Assembly (NCBI GenBank): GCA_024282035.1
Contig: JAMWZR010000011.1
Location: forward strand, 1 to 64,000
Direction of reading: 5' to 3'
DNA: 64,000 nucleotides
Origin: Nitrosomonas sp.
GTDB taxonomy: Bacteria > Pseudomonadota > Gammaproteobacteria > Burkholderiales > Nitrosomonadaceae
Within the stretch, counting starts at the first letter, position 1. The number at the start of each line of letters is the position of its first letter. The notes beneath the pieces were generated by a model that made no database searches, was not told the origin of the DNA, and was given only the letters and a program-made list of their open reading frames with translations. The position numbers and the translations under genes were made by a program. Below are positions 8,324 to 17,237 of the stretch, one piece after another.

Positions 8324-9787
8324 ATGACATCCGAAATATTCGATGTGGCCGTGATTGGAGCAGGACCGGGAGGATATGTTGCTGCAATCCGCTGTGCACA
8401 ACTTGGTCTGAATACTGTTTGTGTCGACGAATGGAAAAATACCCGAGGCAAAGCCAGTCTCGGTGGAACCTGTCTGAATGTCGGTTGCATTCCTTCAAAG
8501 GCTTTGCTCGAATCTTCTGAAAATTATTTCCAAATCAAGCACAAGTTTGCTACGCACGGCATAGCCGCTGAAGGCGTTGCTGTCGATGTACCTGTCATGG
8601 TGGCACGCAAGGACAAAATTGTTACGACATTTACCGCCGGTATCGCTTCACTGTTTAAAAAGAACAAAGTGAAATCGTTACATGGTCGTGGCACGTTGTT
8701 GCAACAGGATGCCTCCACCAAGAATTGGCAGATTGCAGTGAACGATAATGGTACGACGGAGACGATACACGCTAAGCATGTCATTATTGCTACAGGTTCG
8801 GTTCCGCGGTCTTTACCTCTGGCGCCTTTTGATAATGAACGGATTCTGGATAATGCCGGCGCGCTGGCTTTGAATACTGTCCCTGAGCGTCTGGGTGTGA
8901 TTGGTGCGGGCGTGATCGGTTTGGAGATGGGAAGTGTATGGCGACGTCTTGGAGCTGAGGTGACCATTCTGGAGGCGATGCCGGGTTTTCTGATGGCGGC
9001 CGATGAACAGGTAGCGAAAGAAGCCAAGAATGTTTTTGCCAAAGAGCCGGGTCTGCGGATTCATACTGGAATCAGCATCAAGTCGGTCAAGACATTGGCC
9101 ACCTCGGTCGTGGTTCAGTATAGTGATGCCAATAACCAGGAACAGGTTCTCGAAGTCGATAAACTGATCGTGGCCATCGGCCGCATACCGAATACCACCG
9201 GTCTGGGCGTGTCGGAGAACGCATTGGTGCTGGATGAGCGTGGTTTTGTAGTAGTGGATGAATTTTGCCGTACGAATTTATCCCAGGTGTATGCCGTGGG
9301 GGATGTAGTACGTGGTCCCATGCTGGCACATAAGGCCTCGGAGGAGGGTGTGGCAGTGGCTGAAATGATCAAGCGTATCGAAAGTGGTGAGCCAGCGGAG
9401 ATGGACGCTGTCGATTTCAATACCATTCCGTGGGTTATTTATACGGCACCGGAGATTGCCTGGGTGGGCAAGAATGAACAGGAATTAAAGGCAGCCGGTA
9501 TAGCTTACAAGTCCGGGCAGTTTCCTTTCATTGCCAATGGGCGTGCGCGAGCAATCGGTGAAACCAGTGGATTTATCAAAGTACTGGCTGATGAAAAAAC
9601 AGATCGGGTATTGGGTGTGCACATGATCGGTCCTCATGTTTCCGAGTTGATCTCGGAAGCCGTCATGGCCATGAAATTCTCTGCCAGCAGCGAGGATATC
9701 GCTTGTATCGTTCATGCCCATCCATCGTTGTCAGAAGTATTTCACGAGGCTGCGCTTGGCGTGGATAAGCGTGCTTTGCATATTTGA
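8324..9787 (+). CDS. lpdA: Dihydrolipoamide dehydrogenase (E3)
   Basis: E3 re-oxidises dihydrolipoyl groups of 2-oxoacid dehydrogenase complexes with NAD+. Visible are the FAD-binding [17 protein letters not shown], the redox-active disulfide [17 protein letters not shown], a second dinucleotide fold [34 protein letters not shown] and the C-terminal HAHPSLSE catalytic His-Glu region. The ATG at 8324 gives 487 residues and the standard start; the frame opens earlier at 8264 without support. It is not next to aceE/aceF (58-62 kb), so it may serve several complexes. Confidence 0.95.
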   Translation: MTSEIFDVAVIGAGPGGYVAAIRCAQLGLNTVCVDEWKNTRGKASLGGTCLNVGCIPSKALLESSENYFQIKHKFATHGIAAEGVAVDVPVMVARKDKIVTTFTAGIASLFKKNKVKSLHGRGTLLQQDASTKNWQIAVNDNGTTETIHAKHVIIATGSVPRSLPLAPFDNERILDNAGALALNTVPERLGVIGAGVIGLEMGSVWRRLGAEVTILEAMPGFLMAADEQVAKEAKNVFAKEPGLRIHTGISIKSVKTLATSVVVQYSDANNQEQVLEVDKLIVAIGRIPNTTGLGVSENALVLDERGFVVVDEFCRTNLSQVYAVGDVVRGPMLAHKASEEGVAVAEMIKRIESGEPAEMDAVDFNTIPWVIYTAPEIAWVGKNEQELKAAGIAYKSGQFPFIANGRARAIGETSGFIKVLADEKTDRVLGVHMIGPHVSELISEAVMAMKFSASSEDIACIVHAHPSLSEVFHEAALGVDKRALHI

Positions 9788-9854
9788 GATGGCCTGATTG
9801 CCATTGGTGTTGCACTACTTATCCAGGCAAATGTCGTTCAGTTTTTGCTGCGTA

Positions 9855-10301
9855 TCAGAAGCAGTGAGTCCTGTCGGTATCAACCGTGCAGGACCAGCGC
9901 AGTTGCTTTGTGCCAGCCGATTTGTTGACGAGATACTCGGCTCTGAGCTGTTTGTTCTGTTCGATGGTCAGGGATGCTTTTTCTGGTACAAAGCGCTCCT
10001 CACTCCAGAAGCGAATGCGGCAAAACTCAGCATCTGCGCGACATAAACGATAAATGGCAGAACTGTATACGGTTTTATCGGTGTAGACGCTATGATCGAC
10101 CAACACCAGTTGGATAAATTTTCCTGATGTGCCTATTTCGACATTACGGATAACTTTCCAGCCTTTACCACTTTCAAGTGCAGTTGTGGATTCGGCAGCA
10201 GCTTCCTCCTCGTGCGAATGATCTTCCCCTTCATGGGCCCATGCACTGTAGGACACGGCAAGTGTAAAACTAAGCAATACGCTAGATAAAAGTTTATGCA
10301 T
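9855..10301 (-). CDS. Exported His-rich protein of unknown function
   Basis: The 148-residue product has a clear signal peptide (MHKLLSSVLLSFTLAVSYSA ending in AWA), then a mature N-terminus HEGEDHSHEEE rich in His and acid residues that could bind metal. The rest is a compact domain with four cysteines (CRADAEFC and SC.VDTDRTHC), which may form two disulfides in the periplasm. AGGGAGA precedes the ATG at a good distance. It is convergent with lpdA. I do not recognise a family. Confidence 0.75.
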   Translation of the reverse strand: MHKLLSSVLLSFTLAVSYSAWAHEGEDHSHEEEAAAESTTALESGKGWKVIRNVEIGTSGKFIQLVLVDHSVYTDKTVYSSAIYRLCRADAEFCRIRFWSEERFVPEKASLTIEQNKQLRAEYLVNKSAGTKQLRWSCTVDTDRTHCF

Positions 10302-10375
10302 ACGATCTCCCTGGCAAATGCCAATTCGTTAGTTATAGATACGTTTGGATTAATTTGTGTGTTAACACATTGTGC

Positions 10376-10406
10376 TTCCAGACGAATTCTTGCGTTTCGT
10401 CTGGAA
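10376..10406. repeat. 11-bp inverted repeat upstream of the His-rich protein gene
   Basis: TTCCAGACGAA and TTCGTCTGGAA form a perfect 11-bp palindrome around a 9-base loop, about 75 bp before the start of the His-rich protein gene. It could be an operator or a transcript hairpin. It has no T-run on either side that would mark a typical terminator. Confidence 0.5.
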
Positions 10407-10595
10407 AATTCTTGCAGCCGGGCAGTATACTCGAAAATCGTATTTGAAACAGTAGTGGAGGTTTTTTCGTACTGGCAGCACCGCAATATAAGAGTGGCAA
10501 GTCTGCCGGAAAAGCAGATGAATACTGACTCTGAGTTGAGCGGGCAGAGCCACTCTCGATATTGAATACGACTGGGATGTCATATGACGAGCTAC

Positions 10596-10623
10596 TTTAA
10601 ATATGCTGATCGGACAGTATAAA
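10596..10623 (+). promoter_or_regulatory. Candidate promoter of the carbonic anhydrase gene
   Basis: TTTAAA and TATAAA hexamers are separated by 16 bp and end 39 bp before the carbonic anhydrase ATG. The rest of the 361-bp divergent region 10302-10662 shows only the palindrome at 10376-10406. Confidence 0.4.
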
Positions 10624-10662
10624 ATGCCTTTTTATCGATGTTATTATTAGGTCTATTCAATT

Positions 10663-11439
10663 ATGTGTCAGTATTGTGAAACGAATCAAAATCCAGCACA
10701 GAATTCAGGGCTCTGTGCTAACAAGCGCGCTTTTCTCAAATTCTCTGCAGCATCGGCGCTGGGTACGGGATTGCATTATGCAGGGGGAGTGTTTGCCAAA
10801 GAGACACCGGCGAACAATCCGATTCGACCTGCACCTCCCAAGCCGGAAAACGTATTAACACCGGATCAGGCGCTTGAACGACTGATGCGTGGTAACGAAC
10901 GCTATGTTGCCGGGAAATCCAAACCGCTGGACTTCCACGATATTCAGTCTGCTTTAGTAGGTGGGCAAAATCCGTATGCTACGATACTGGGTTGCTCGGA
11001 TTCCAGGGTCAGCCCCGAGCATTGTTTCGATGAAGCCTTGGGTGATCTGTTCGTGGCGCGGGGTGCAGGAAATTATCTGAATAACGACAACATTGCCACC
11101 ATAGAATATTCAGTGGCGGTGCTGAATACACCACTCATTATGGTGCTGGGGCATGAAAGCTGTGGTGCGGTCAGGGCCGCAGTCGATGCTGTGGATCACC
11201 ACAAGGACTTTCCAGGTCACATTCAACTGCTGGCCAGTGCCATTGCACCTGCTGTCAGGGCAACGACAGATACCTCCAGTAATCGTCTGATGAATGTCAC
11301 CAAGATGAATGTGATCATGACGGTTGAACGCCTAAGAACCAAAACGCCGGTGCTTGATTATTTTCATGATCAGAAAAAAATACGCATAGTCGGCGGAATC
11401 TATCATCTGGAGACTGGAAAAGTCGAACTGGTAGCGTAA
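10663..11439 (+). CDS. Beta-class carbonic anhydrase with Tat-like leader
   Basis: It interconverts CO2 and bicarbonate at a zinc site. The beta-class ligands are seen: Cys111, Asp113 and Arg115 in CSDSRV, then His164 and Cys167 in GHESCGAV. The first 45 residues form an export-type leader: a polar Cys-containing start, KRAFLKFSAASALG resembling a Tat signal with KR instead of RR, a hydrophobic stretch and an AGGVFAKE end. This suggests a periplasmic enzyme, possibly handling CO2 supply for an autotroph. Export by Tat with KR is an inference. Confidence 0.9.
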   Translation: MCQYCETNQNPAQNSGLCANKRAFLKFSAASALGTGLHYAGGVFAKETPANNPIRPAPPKPENVLTPDQALERLMRGNERYVAGKSKPLDFHDIQSALVGGQNPYATILGCSDSRVSPEHCFDEALGDLFVARGAGNYLNNDNIATIEYSVAVLNTPLIMVLGHESCGAVRAAVDAVDHHKDFPGHIQLLASAIAPAVRATTDTSSNRLMNVTKMNVIMTVERLRTKTPVLDYFHDQKKIRIVGGIYHLETGKVELVA

Positions 11440-11459
11440 TTCTTATCTGTAATCTGCGA

Positions 11460-11494
11460 CCACCCTGTATTTGTTTCACTGCATGACAGGGTGG
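11460..11494. terminator. Hairpin between convergent carbonic anhydrase and ubiE
   Basis: CCACCCTGT and ACAGGGTGG form a perfect 9-bp stem with a 17-base loop, placed exactly between the two convergent stop codons. There is no clear T-run, so it may act as a weak bidirectional terminator or RNA-stabilising hairpin. Confidence 0.45.
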
Positions 11495-11495
11495 A

Positions 11496-12230
11496 TCAGA
11501 ATTTGTAGCCGCGATGTAGCGCAACGATGCCAGCAGTCATGTTGAAATATTCCACACGCTCAAAACCGGCTTCTTGCATCAGTGTTTTAAGTTCTTCCTG
11601 GGATGGATGCATGCGAATGGATTCGGCAAGATAGCGGTAGCTATCGGCGTCATCGGCAAATACCTTGCCCATCAGAGGCAGCAATTTGAATGAATATGTG
11701 TCATACGCTGGTTGCAGTGGTTTCCAGACTTTTGAGAATTCCAGGACGATAACCGTTCCACCAGGTTTGATGGTGCGAAACATCTCTTTTAAAGCAACGT
11801 CCTTGTGCGTCATGTTTCTCAGACCAAAAGCCACGCAAACACAATGAAAGTAATTGTCTGGGAAAGGAAGTTTTTCAGCGTCGCATTGTGTGACCGGAAC
11901 CGGGGTGCCGGCATCGATCATGCGATCGCGTCCGATCGACAACATGGAATTGTTGATGTCAGTCAACCAGACTTCCCCCGATCTGCCAACTTTCTGCAGG
12001 AATAGTGTACTGAGATCTCCGGTACCTCCTGCGATGTCGAGAACCTTGTCACCATTTTTGACACCACTGACTTCGATGGCGAAGCGTTTCCAGATTCGAT
12101 GCAGTCCTGCTGACATCAGATCATTCATCAGGTTGTAGCGATCTGCTACCGAATGAAATACTTCGGCAACTTTGCCTGCTTTTTCATCTTCTGTAACGGT
12201 ATTGAATCCGAAATGGGTGGTTTTGGTCAT
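11496..12230 (-). CDS. ubiE: Ubiquinone/menaquinone biosynthesis C-methyltransferase UbiE
   Basis: This SAM-dependent enzyme methylates the quinone ring carbon in ubiquinone synthesis (and in menaquinone synthesis where present). The 244-residue protein shows [17 protein letters not shown], the SAM-binding [32 protein letters not shown] and the C-terminal [16 protein letters not shown], all typical for UbiE. A DUF971 gene lies just upstream on the same strand, a common betaproteobacterial pairing. Confidence 0.97.
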   Translation of the reverse strand: MTKTTHFGFNTVTEDEKAGKVAEVFHSVADRYNLMNDLMSAGLHRIWKRFAIEVSGVKNGDKVLDIAGGTGDLSTLFLQKVGRSGEVWLTDINNSMLSIGRDRMIDAGTPVPVTQCDAEKLPFPDNYFHCVCVAFGLRNMTHKDVALKEMFRTIKPGGTVIVLEFSKVWKPLQPAYDTYSFKLLPLMGKVFADDADSYRYLAESIRMHPSQEELKTLMQEAGFERVEYFNMTAGIVALHRGYKF

Positions 12231-12277
12231 GGTTATGTCTTATGAAGTTGGGGACTAGGGGGTATCGGGTTTGTAAC

Positions 12278-12694
12278 CTATTTGCACGAGTGATTCGGTG
12301 TTAGGGTTGGTGGTCTGGATACCGGATCGCGGCTGGCTCCAGTTTCCTGCAGACGCTGCAGGTAACGCTGCCACATTGTATCCTGATTCAAACCATACTT
12401 GTAGAGCAGATCCCAAGAGTACAGTCCGGTATTGTGGCCATCGGTGAAATTGAGCTGTATGGCATAATGACCCACTGGTTCGATTTTTCGAATATTGACC
12501 GTTTTTTTGCCTGTTTGCAGAACTTCCTGACCTGGTGCATGACCACTGACTTCGGCCGAAGGTGAATGGACACGCAAAAACTCACAGGTGTAATGAAAGG
12601 TTCTGCCATCGGAAAAAGTGATGTCCAGAATCCTCGATTGCTGATGCAACTTGATTTCTACTGGATGGGGGGTGTCTTTGGTTAATCCGGCCAT
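12278..12694 (-). CDS. DUF971 (gamma-butyrobetaine hydroxylase-like N-terminal domain) protein
   Basis: The 138-residue protein carries the DUF971 fold: PHPVEIKLHQQSRILDITFSD, YTCEFLRVHSPSAEVSGH, then VNIRKIEPVGHYAIQLNF and DGHNTGLYSWDLLYKYG. Related domains bind metal in gamma-butyrobetaine hydroxylase; some family members are linked to iron-sulfur proteins. Its role here is unknown. It lies 47 bp upstream of ubiE and is probably co-transcribed. Confidence 0.85.
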   Translation of the reverse strand: MAGLTKDTPHPVEIKLHQQSRILDITFSDGRTFHYTCEFLRVHSPSAEVSGHAPGQEVLQTGKKTVNIRKIEPVGHYAIQLNFTDGHNTGLYSWDLLYKYGLNQDTMWQRYLQRLQETGASRDPVSRPPTLTPNHSCK

Positions 12695-12782
12695 ATAATA
12701 TTATGTGTGTTGGTGAGGAATTGAAAACTGATCGCATTGTAGCAAACTGTACAGATAATAATTAACCCTACGGGAATTTCAT

Positions 12783-13475
12783 ATGACAGCAAACATACTG
12801 GTTGTCGAGGATGAGGCCGCAATCCAGGAATTGATTGTCTATAATTTGCAGCAAGCCGGGTATACCACGATTTGTGCTGATAGCGCCGAACAGGCCTTGC
12901 TGCGGATCCATGATGCATTACCTGATTTGATCTTGCTGGACTGGATGTTACCGGGTATGAATGGTGTCGATTTAGCGCGGAATTTAAGGCGCAATGAGCG
13001 TACACGCCTGATTCCGATCATCATGCTGACGGCTCGGACCGAGGAGGGAGACAAAGTCAGGGGGCTGGAAGTCGGGGCTGACGATTATGTGACCAAGCCT
13101 TTTTCTCCGCGTGAGCTGATCGCGCGCATCAAGGCCGTGTTGCGGCGATTGATTCCGGAAGCAAGCGGTGAAGTGGTGGAAATAGATGGGCTGAAACTGG
13201 ATCCGGGCAACCATCGCGTGACTTCGGGTGATCTGGAAATCGGCCTGGGGCCGACCGAATATCGCTTGCTGCATTTCATGATGACACATACCGAACGTGT
13301 CTATTCGCGCAGTCAGTTGTTGGATCGGGTGTGGGGTGACCATGTTTTTGTCGAGGACCGGACTGTCGATGTGCACATTCGCCGCTTGCGCAAGGCATTA
13401 CAGATTGCAGGCAAGGAAAACTGGATTCAGACAGTTCGGGGGGCGGGTTACCGGTTTTCGACCAGCGAAGAGTAA
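12783..13475 (+). CDS. phoB: Phosphate regulon response regulator PhoB
   Basis: This OmpR-family regulator has a receiver domain with the acidic pair ED (residues 9-10), phospho-acceptor Asp53 in LLDWMLPG and Lys in VTKPFSPRE. A winged-helix domain follows, with LGPTEYRLLHFMMTH, VFVEDRTVDVHIRRLRKAL and VRGAGYRF. The receiver, linker and length (230 residues) match PhoB, and a PhoR-like kinase follows. It would bind direct repeats at 11-bp spacing when phosphate is scarce. Confidence 0.93.
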   Translation: MTANILVVEDEAAIQELIVYNLQQAGYTTICADSAEQALLRIHDALPDLILLDWMLPGMNGVDLARNLRRNERTRLIPIIMLTARTEEGDKVRGLEVGADDYVTKPFSPRELIARIKAVLRRLIPEASGEVVEIDGLKLDPGNHRVTSGDLEIGLGPTEYRLLHFMMTHTERVYSRSQLLDRVWGDHVFVEDRTVDVHIRRLRKALQIAGKENWIQTVRGAGYRFSTSEE

Positions 13476-13479
13476 GTGC

Positions 13480-13578
13480 ATGAGTGCGAATAGTGTGAAA
13501 TTGAGTGAACCGATAACGAGCAAACTGGCAATTCAAGCAAAAATCTGGCGCGGCTTGCGCATTTTCTGGTACCACTGA
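13480..13578 (+). CDS. Possible 32-residue peptide between phoB and phoR
   Basis: A short frame, MSANSVKLSEPITSKLAIQA then a basic aromatic tail ending RIFWYH, starts four bases after the phoB stop. It partly fills the 163-bp gap before phoR. A weak GAAGAG precedes the ATG. No known family is recognised, and it could be chance. It is listed because phoB and phoR are usually closer together. Confidence 0.25.
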   Translation: MSANSVKLSEPITSKLAIQAKIWRGLRIFWYH

Positions 13579-13638
13579 AATACCGCATGCTGGACTGTAA
13601 TATTTCTTCCGCATAATGATTAATTTAGGATAAATTCC

Positions 13639-14997
13639 GTGGCTGATATCTGGGAGCGTAGCTCGGGCATAGTGTATGTGATCTTAGCTGCAGCTTTGGC
13701 GTGGCTGATATTCGGCGCCATGAAAGCACTGATTTTTTGTACTTTGGCGCTACTCTGGATGGTGTTTCATCATGTACGCCATATCGTATTGCTTGAGCGC
13801 TGGTTGTTGCGTTCCGATCATACCCAAGCGAGCATACCGGCTGGATCGGGTGCGTGGGATGATGTGTTTGCTCACCTGGCACGCTATGTCCGTCAGCATA
13901 GTCAAAGTCGCGAGATGCTTAGTTTGGCGCTGGAACGCATGCAGAGTGTTACTGCGGCCATGCCGGATGGCATCGTCATTCTGGATGAACAGGATCGTAT
14001 CGAGTGGTGTAATCGGGTTGCAGAACAGCACCTCGGAATCCACTTGTCTCTGGATATGGGGCAACAAATCACCTATCTGGTGCGGCAAATTCCCTTTGTG
14101 GAATATCTGGCGGCACGGAAATTCAGTAATCCACTGATTCTGAAGCAAACACGTCAACAGGGTTTGATTCTCTCGTTGCAACTCGTCCCTTACAGTTTCA
14201 ACCAGAAACTGCTGATCAGTCGGGATATTACTCGCTTTGAAAAACTGGAGACCATGCGTCGCGATTTCATCGCCAATGTATCCCATGAGCTGCGCACTCC
14301 GCTTACCGTGATTAGTGGTTTTCTGGAAACATTATCGGATGACGCCTGTGTCAACCATGATTTCAACAAACGCGCGTTATTGTTGATGACCGAACAGGCA
14401 ACGCGAATGCAAAGATTGGTTGAAGACTTGTTGATTCTATCTCGCCTGGAAGATGCTCAGAACAAGATGAAGGAACAGACCATCGATATGGGGAGTTTGA
14501 TGCACAAACTACTTTTGGATGCTGAATCGCTCAGTGCCGGGCGGCATCATATCGAGCTGGATGTTGTGACGCATGATCAGTTACTTGGGAGTGAGGAGGA
14601 GCTGCGCAGTGCATTTGGTAACCTGATCAGTAACGCCATACGATACACCCCCGATGATGGAGATATTTCGGTTCGTTGGGAGAAGAGGGGGGGGCAAGGG
14701 ATATTTTCCGTGCAGGATAGTGGAATTGGTATTGGCTCCGAACACATTCCGAGATTAACAGAACGATTTTACCGAGTGGATAACAGTCGTTCACGGGAAA
14801 CGGGTGGGACGGGACTTGGACTGGCCATTGTCAAGCATGTCTTGAGTCGCCATGATGCACGACTGGAAATCAAAAGTCAGATTGGTAAAGGGAGTTTGTT
14901 TACCATTACATTTCCAACTGAACGACTCGTTGTGGTGCAAGAAGCTGAATACCAGAATGAGGGCTTGATTGATCAGGAATCCAGTATTTCACCTTGA
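13639..14997 (+). CDS. phoR: Phosphate regulon sensor histidine kinase PhoR
   Basis: The 452-residue kinase begins with a GTG codon, with TAGGA eight bases before. It has a short membrane anchor (two hydrophobic stretches within residues 7-45), a PAS-type domain (AAMPDGIVILDEQDRIEWCN), the phosphorylated His in IANVSHELRTPLTVISG and an ATPase domain with N box (NLISNAIRYTP) and GTGLGLAIVKH. With phoB it forms the phosphate-starvation two-component system. No PstSCAB or PhoU genes are in the window. Confidence 0.93.
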   Translation: MADIWERSSGIVYVILAAALAWLIFGAMKALIFCTLALLWMVFHHVRHIVLLERWLLRSDHTQASIPAGSGAWDDVFAHLARYVRQHSQSREMLSLALERMQSVTAAMPDGIVILDEQDRIEWCNRVAEQHLGIHLSLDMGQQITYLVRQIPFVEYLAARKFSNPLILKQTRQQGLILSLQLVPYSFNQKLLISRDITRFEKLETMRRDFIANVSHELRTPLTVISGFLETLSDDACVNHDFNKRALLLMTEQATRMQRLVEDLLILSRLEDAQNKMKEQTIDMGSLMHKLLLDAESLSAGRHHIELDVVTHDQLLGSEEELRSAFGNLISNAIRYTPDDGDISVRWEKRGGQGIFSVQDSGIGIGSEHIPRLTERFYRVDNSRSRETGGTGLGLAIVKHVLSRHDARLEIKSQIGKGSLFTITFPTERLVVVQEAEYQNEGLIDQESSISP

Positions 14998-15024
14998 ACC
15001 GGATTCCTGTCAGCGGTTTACAGA

Positions 15025-15243
15025 TTAAACAGTGGCTTTACCAGATTGAAAGCGTGTGCGCGTTTTCGTCGAGTCCTGATTCATGGCGATGACAAGATAG
15101 TTGAAATACAAGATGACGCCTAAAATCGTATCGGAAACGATCCATTCCATAACAGTGTGGGGTAGCTCAAAAACTGACAGAACGCCAAAAAAGGCTGTGG
15201 TTATCACAATTGCTGACAGAATAAAAATTTGATTTGTTTTCAT
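15025..15243 (-). CDS. Small two-helix membrane protein of unknown function
   Basis: The 72-residue product has two predicted membrane helices (about residues 7-25 and 33-54) and a basic C-terminal tail. GAAGGAAA sits before the ATG at good spacing, so translation is likely. It is convergent with phoR. Upstream lie three TTCACA units in 11-bp register that could be a PhoB-type box. No known family is recognised. Confidence 0.6.
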   Translation of the reverse strand: MKTNQIFILSAIVITTAFFGVLSVFELPHTVMEWIVSDTILGVILYFNYLVIAMNQDSTKTRTRFQSGKATV

Positions 15244-15626
15244 AGCGATTTCCTTCGTAAATTTGTGAAGTTGTTGTAAAGAGATTACGCAACATCAGAT
15301 AAATGGATTCACAAAAAGTTCACACAATTTTTATGATTTATTCACATGATATGAGAAATGAGAGTGTGGAAATATATTTCAATTTATTTCTAATGATTTA
15401 TAAGGAAGGATTAGAAACTAATAGGCCTGCAGGAATATTCCCAACCTGTAATAGGCTTCCGAATATTTGAGTAATGCGGTGGTTTAAAATGAAATGAATT
15501 TATACTGGATTGATATCCAGTACGAAAAAGAATGGGTGTTCATGCACTATTTGTCCAAGGTGATACTGGACCAGAACAATTAGACAGGAGCTGTCACGGC
15601 GTGAGCCAGCGCTGCGAAATGGTTTT
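15244..15626. other. AT-rich intergenic region with phased repeats
   Basis: No credible ORF is seen. The left third, next to the small membrane protein gene, contains the TTCACA repeats described separately. The right side precedes the 3' end of the lipase gene and shows no good terminator. Confidence 0.5.
15308..15346 (-). promoter_or_regulatory. Candidate PhoB-type box: TTCACA repeats in 11-bp register
   Basis: TTCACA occurs exactly at 15308, 15319 and 15341, that is at offsets 0, 11 and 33 (three turns of 11 bp, one position skipped). OmpR-family regulators such as PhoB and PhoP bind direct repeats of 6-7 bp at 11-bp spacing, and Bacillus PhoP and Streptomyces PhoP boxes use TTAACA-like and GTTCACC units. 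The site is 65-103 bp upstream of the small membrane protein gene and beside phoBR. Confidence 0.4.
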
Positions 15627-16844
15627 TTACCAACCCGATTGATACAGTGCGATAAGCCTTTGCGCATTACCGACTAGTTTGGTAATGCTATGGCGATCGA
15701 AGCGTAAATCGGTAAAGTCAAATGACTGGGTGGGGAAGACTTCCATGGCATCAAAATTGAACTGAAACAGTTGGGTGATATGCCGGGCATTGAGGTAGAA
15801 ATCCCCATTTTCATCGGTATTGGAAACGGGATCATGAATATCAGCAATATTAAAAATGATCTCGTCCAATTCTTCCTGAGGTAATGTCACAGGGTACTGA
15901 TCAAAAAAATCATCCGGAACGGGCGAAGAATTGAACGCATACGTTTCCAGACCGAATACCGAGCCGATTGCTTGAGCCAATCCCCCGCCTAATGAATGTC
16001 CGGCAACGGTAATCTTGTGATTGGAGTAACGGTTGGTGACATCCTGGGCGAAATTGAACGCATGCTTGAATTGATCTGGTACCAGTCCCAGCGTAAGCGT
16101 TACATCGGCAGCCATGTCACGAAGTGTTTCCAGAGAGCAGGGAAAGTCGCATTTCTCTGTGCCGCGAAAAGCCAGAACCAGCTCCGCAGTCTCCTTGTTT
16201 TTATACAGACCGGCCTGCATACCCGAGCTTTTACTGATGTGCTCGATCAGTTCCCATTGCTCAAAATTGACGATATCGAAGTCATATACGGCATCGGCCA
16301 GTTGTGCATAGGGAAGGGATCGTCCCAGTGTATCGACAGCTTGCCTTTCTGTGGTCTGGAGCATGCCATAGGGCTTCCAGTTTTGGCCAGGAATGAAATC
16401 TGGATTGATATAGATATCGATTTGGGTCAACTCGAACAATAGTGTCGAAGGATCTTCGATATTCGGAATTGACGTTAGATTGACCGCATAGCGTTCGGTA
16501 CCGAATGTTCTGGGGATATCGATTTTAGGCAAGGTCAGCAGTCCTGTAGTCGATGAAAAAACCGGACTGTAACTGTCACCGGTTTGATCGAGTTCGGCAC
16601 TGGTTAGTCTGAATTGATTGGGACTGTTAATACCCTGCCATTGAAGTGAAGCCTTGTAAAATTGTTGATTGATACCGTCAGTCACGATGACTTTTTGCAG
16701 ACAGGCGACATTTTCGGGCTCGACGAAAGTGGCTGGTGTCGTCAGGTTCAGACAGTCTTCAGGTAAGGCTTGTACAGTGCCAATCTGAATGATGAATACC
16801 AGACTACCGAGCCAGTAAATGGCGGTACGTAATTGACTTCTCAT
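15627..16844 (-). CDS. Secreted class 3 lipase-like alpha/beta hydrolase
   Basis: The 405-residue protein has a signal peptide (hydrophobic stretch to about residue 26, ending TVQA). A C-terminal lipase domain follows, with LAFRGTEK near the oxyanion hole, the nucleophile elbow GHSLGGGLAQ with Ser284, an Asp candidate in IADIHDPVS and a His candidate in RFDRHSITKL. It probably hydrolyses acyl esters outside the cytoplasm. The N-terminal 150 residues do not resemble a domain I know and may be an adhesion or folding module. Downstream there is no clear terminator. Confidence 0.8.
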   Translation of the reverse strand: MRSQLRTAIYWLGSLVFIIQIGTVQALPEDCLNLTTPATFVEPENVACLQKVIVTDGINQQFYKASLQWQGINSPNQFRLTSAELDQTGDSYSPVFSSTTGLLTLPKIDIPRTFGTERYAVNLTSIPNIEDPSTLLFELTQIDIYINPDFIPGQNWKPYGMLQTTERQAVDTLGRSLPYAQLADAVYDFDIVNFEQWELIEHISKSSGMQAGLYKNKETAELVLAFRGTEKCDFPCSLETLRDMAADVTLTLGLVPDQFKHAFNFAQDVTNRYSNHKITVAGHSLGGGLAQAIGSVFGLETYAFNSSPVPDDFFDQYPVTLPQEELDEIIFNIADIHDPVSNTDENGDFYLNARHITQLFQFNFDAMEVFPTQSFDFTDLRFDRHSITKLVGNAQRLIALYQSGW

Positions 16845-17237
16845 GGGCTTGCCGTTCTAAAAATGAAATGATTAGCAAGGATGATAACCTGTTTTATCTT
16901 AGTCACAACCAAAAAAAGAAACGATCGATTCAGGCCCGGTGTTAAAACGCAGTATGTGCATCCCTTCCGCTTTTCTGGCGTGACGTAAATTCGTGAACCG
17001 GTAAAGTCTGTAAATCCTACGTTGAATCTAAGTGATTCCTTAACAAAAAACAGGCCATTTGCTCATTTGAATTGCCAATTGTCAGCCCTACCATGAACGT
17101 GGCAATGGTGAGTTTGTGGGAAAACGTCCTCGCTAACAACTCTGCGGGCGAATTCGGGATGATTGCAGCGGACTCAATCCCGAGATTCATTTTGCCAAGC
17201 ACTTATCGATCAAATATAACAATGCGAGGCAACTAAA
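16845..17237. other. Divergent region between lipase and first peroxidase
   Basis: This 393-bp region should hold promoters for both genes. It contains the conserved element at 17012-17033, a second shared block GATTGCAKCGGA at 17161-17172, and a GAGGCAA ribosome binding site just before the peroxidase ATG. A 61-codon minus-strand frame inside it has no support. Confidence 0.5.
17012..17033 (+). promoter_or_regulatory. Upstream element shared by both peroxidase genes (copy 1)
   Basis: AAATCCTAC, three variable bases, then GAATYTAAGT occurs 226 bp before the first peroxidase ATG. The same 22-bp pattern is found 227 bp before the second peroxidase ATG. Position and sequence conservation in otherwise diverged spacers suggests a regulator or promoter site. 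Confidence 0.5.

Noticed and set aside
17017..17202. 61-codon minus-strand ORF upstream of peroxidase 1
   Set aside because: It lies in the promoter region, lacks a ribosome site and has no recognisable features.
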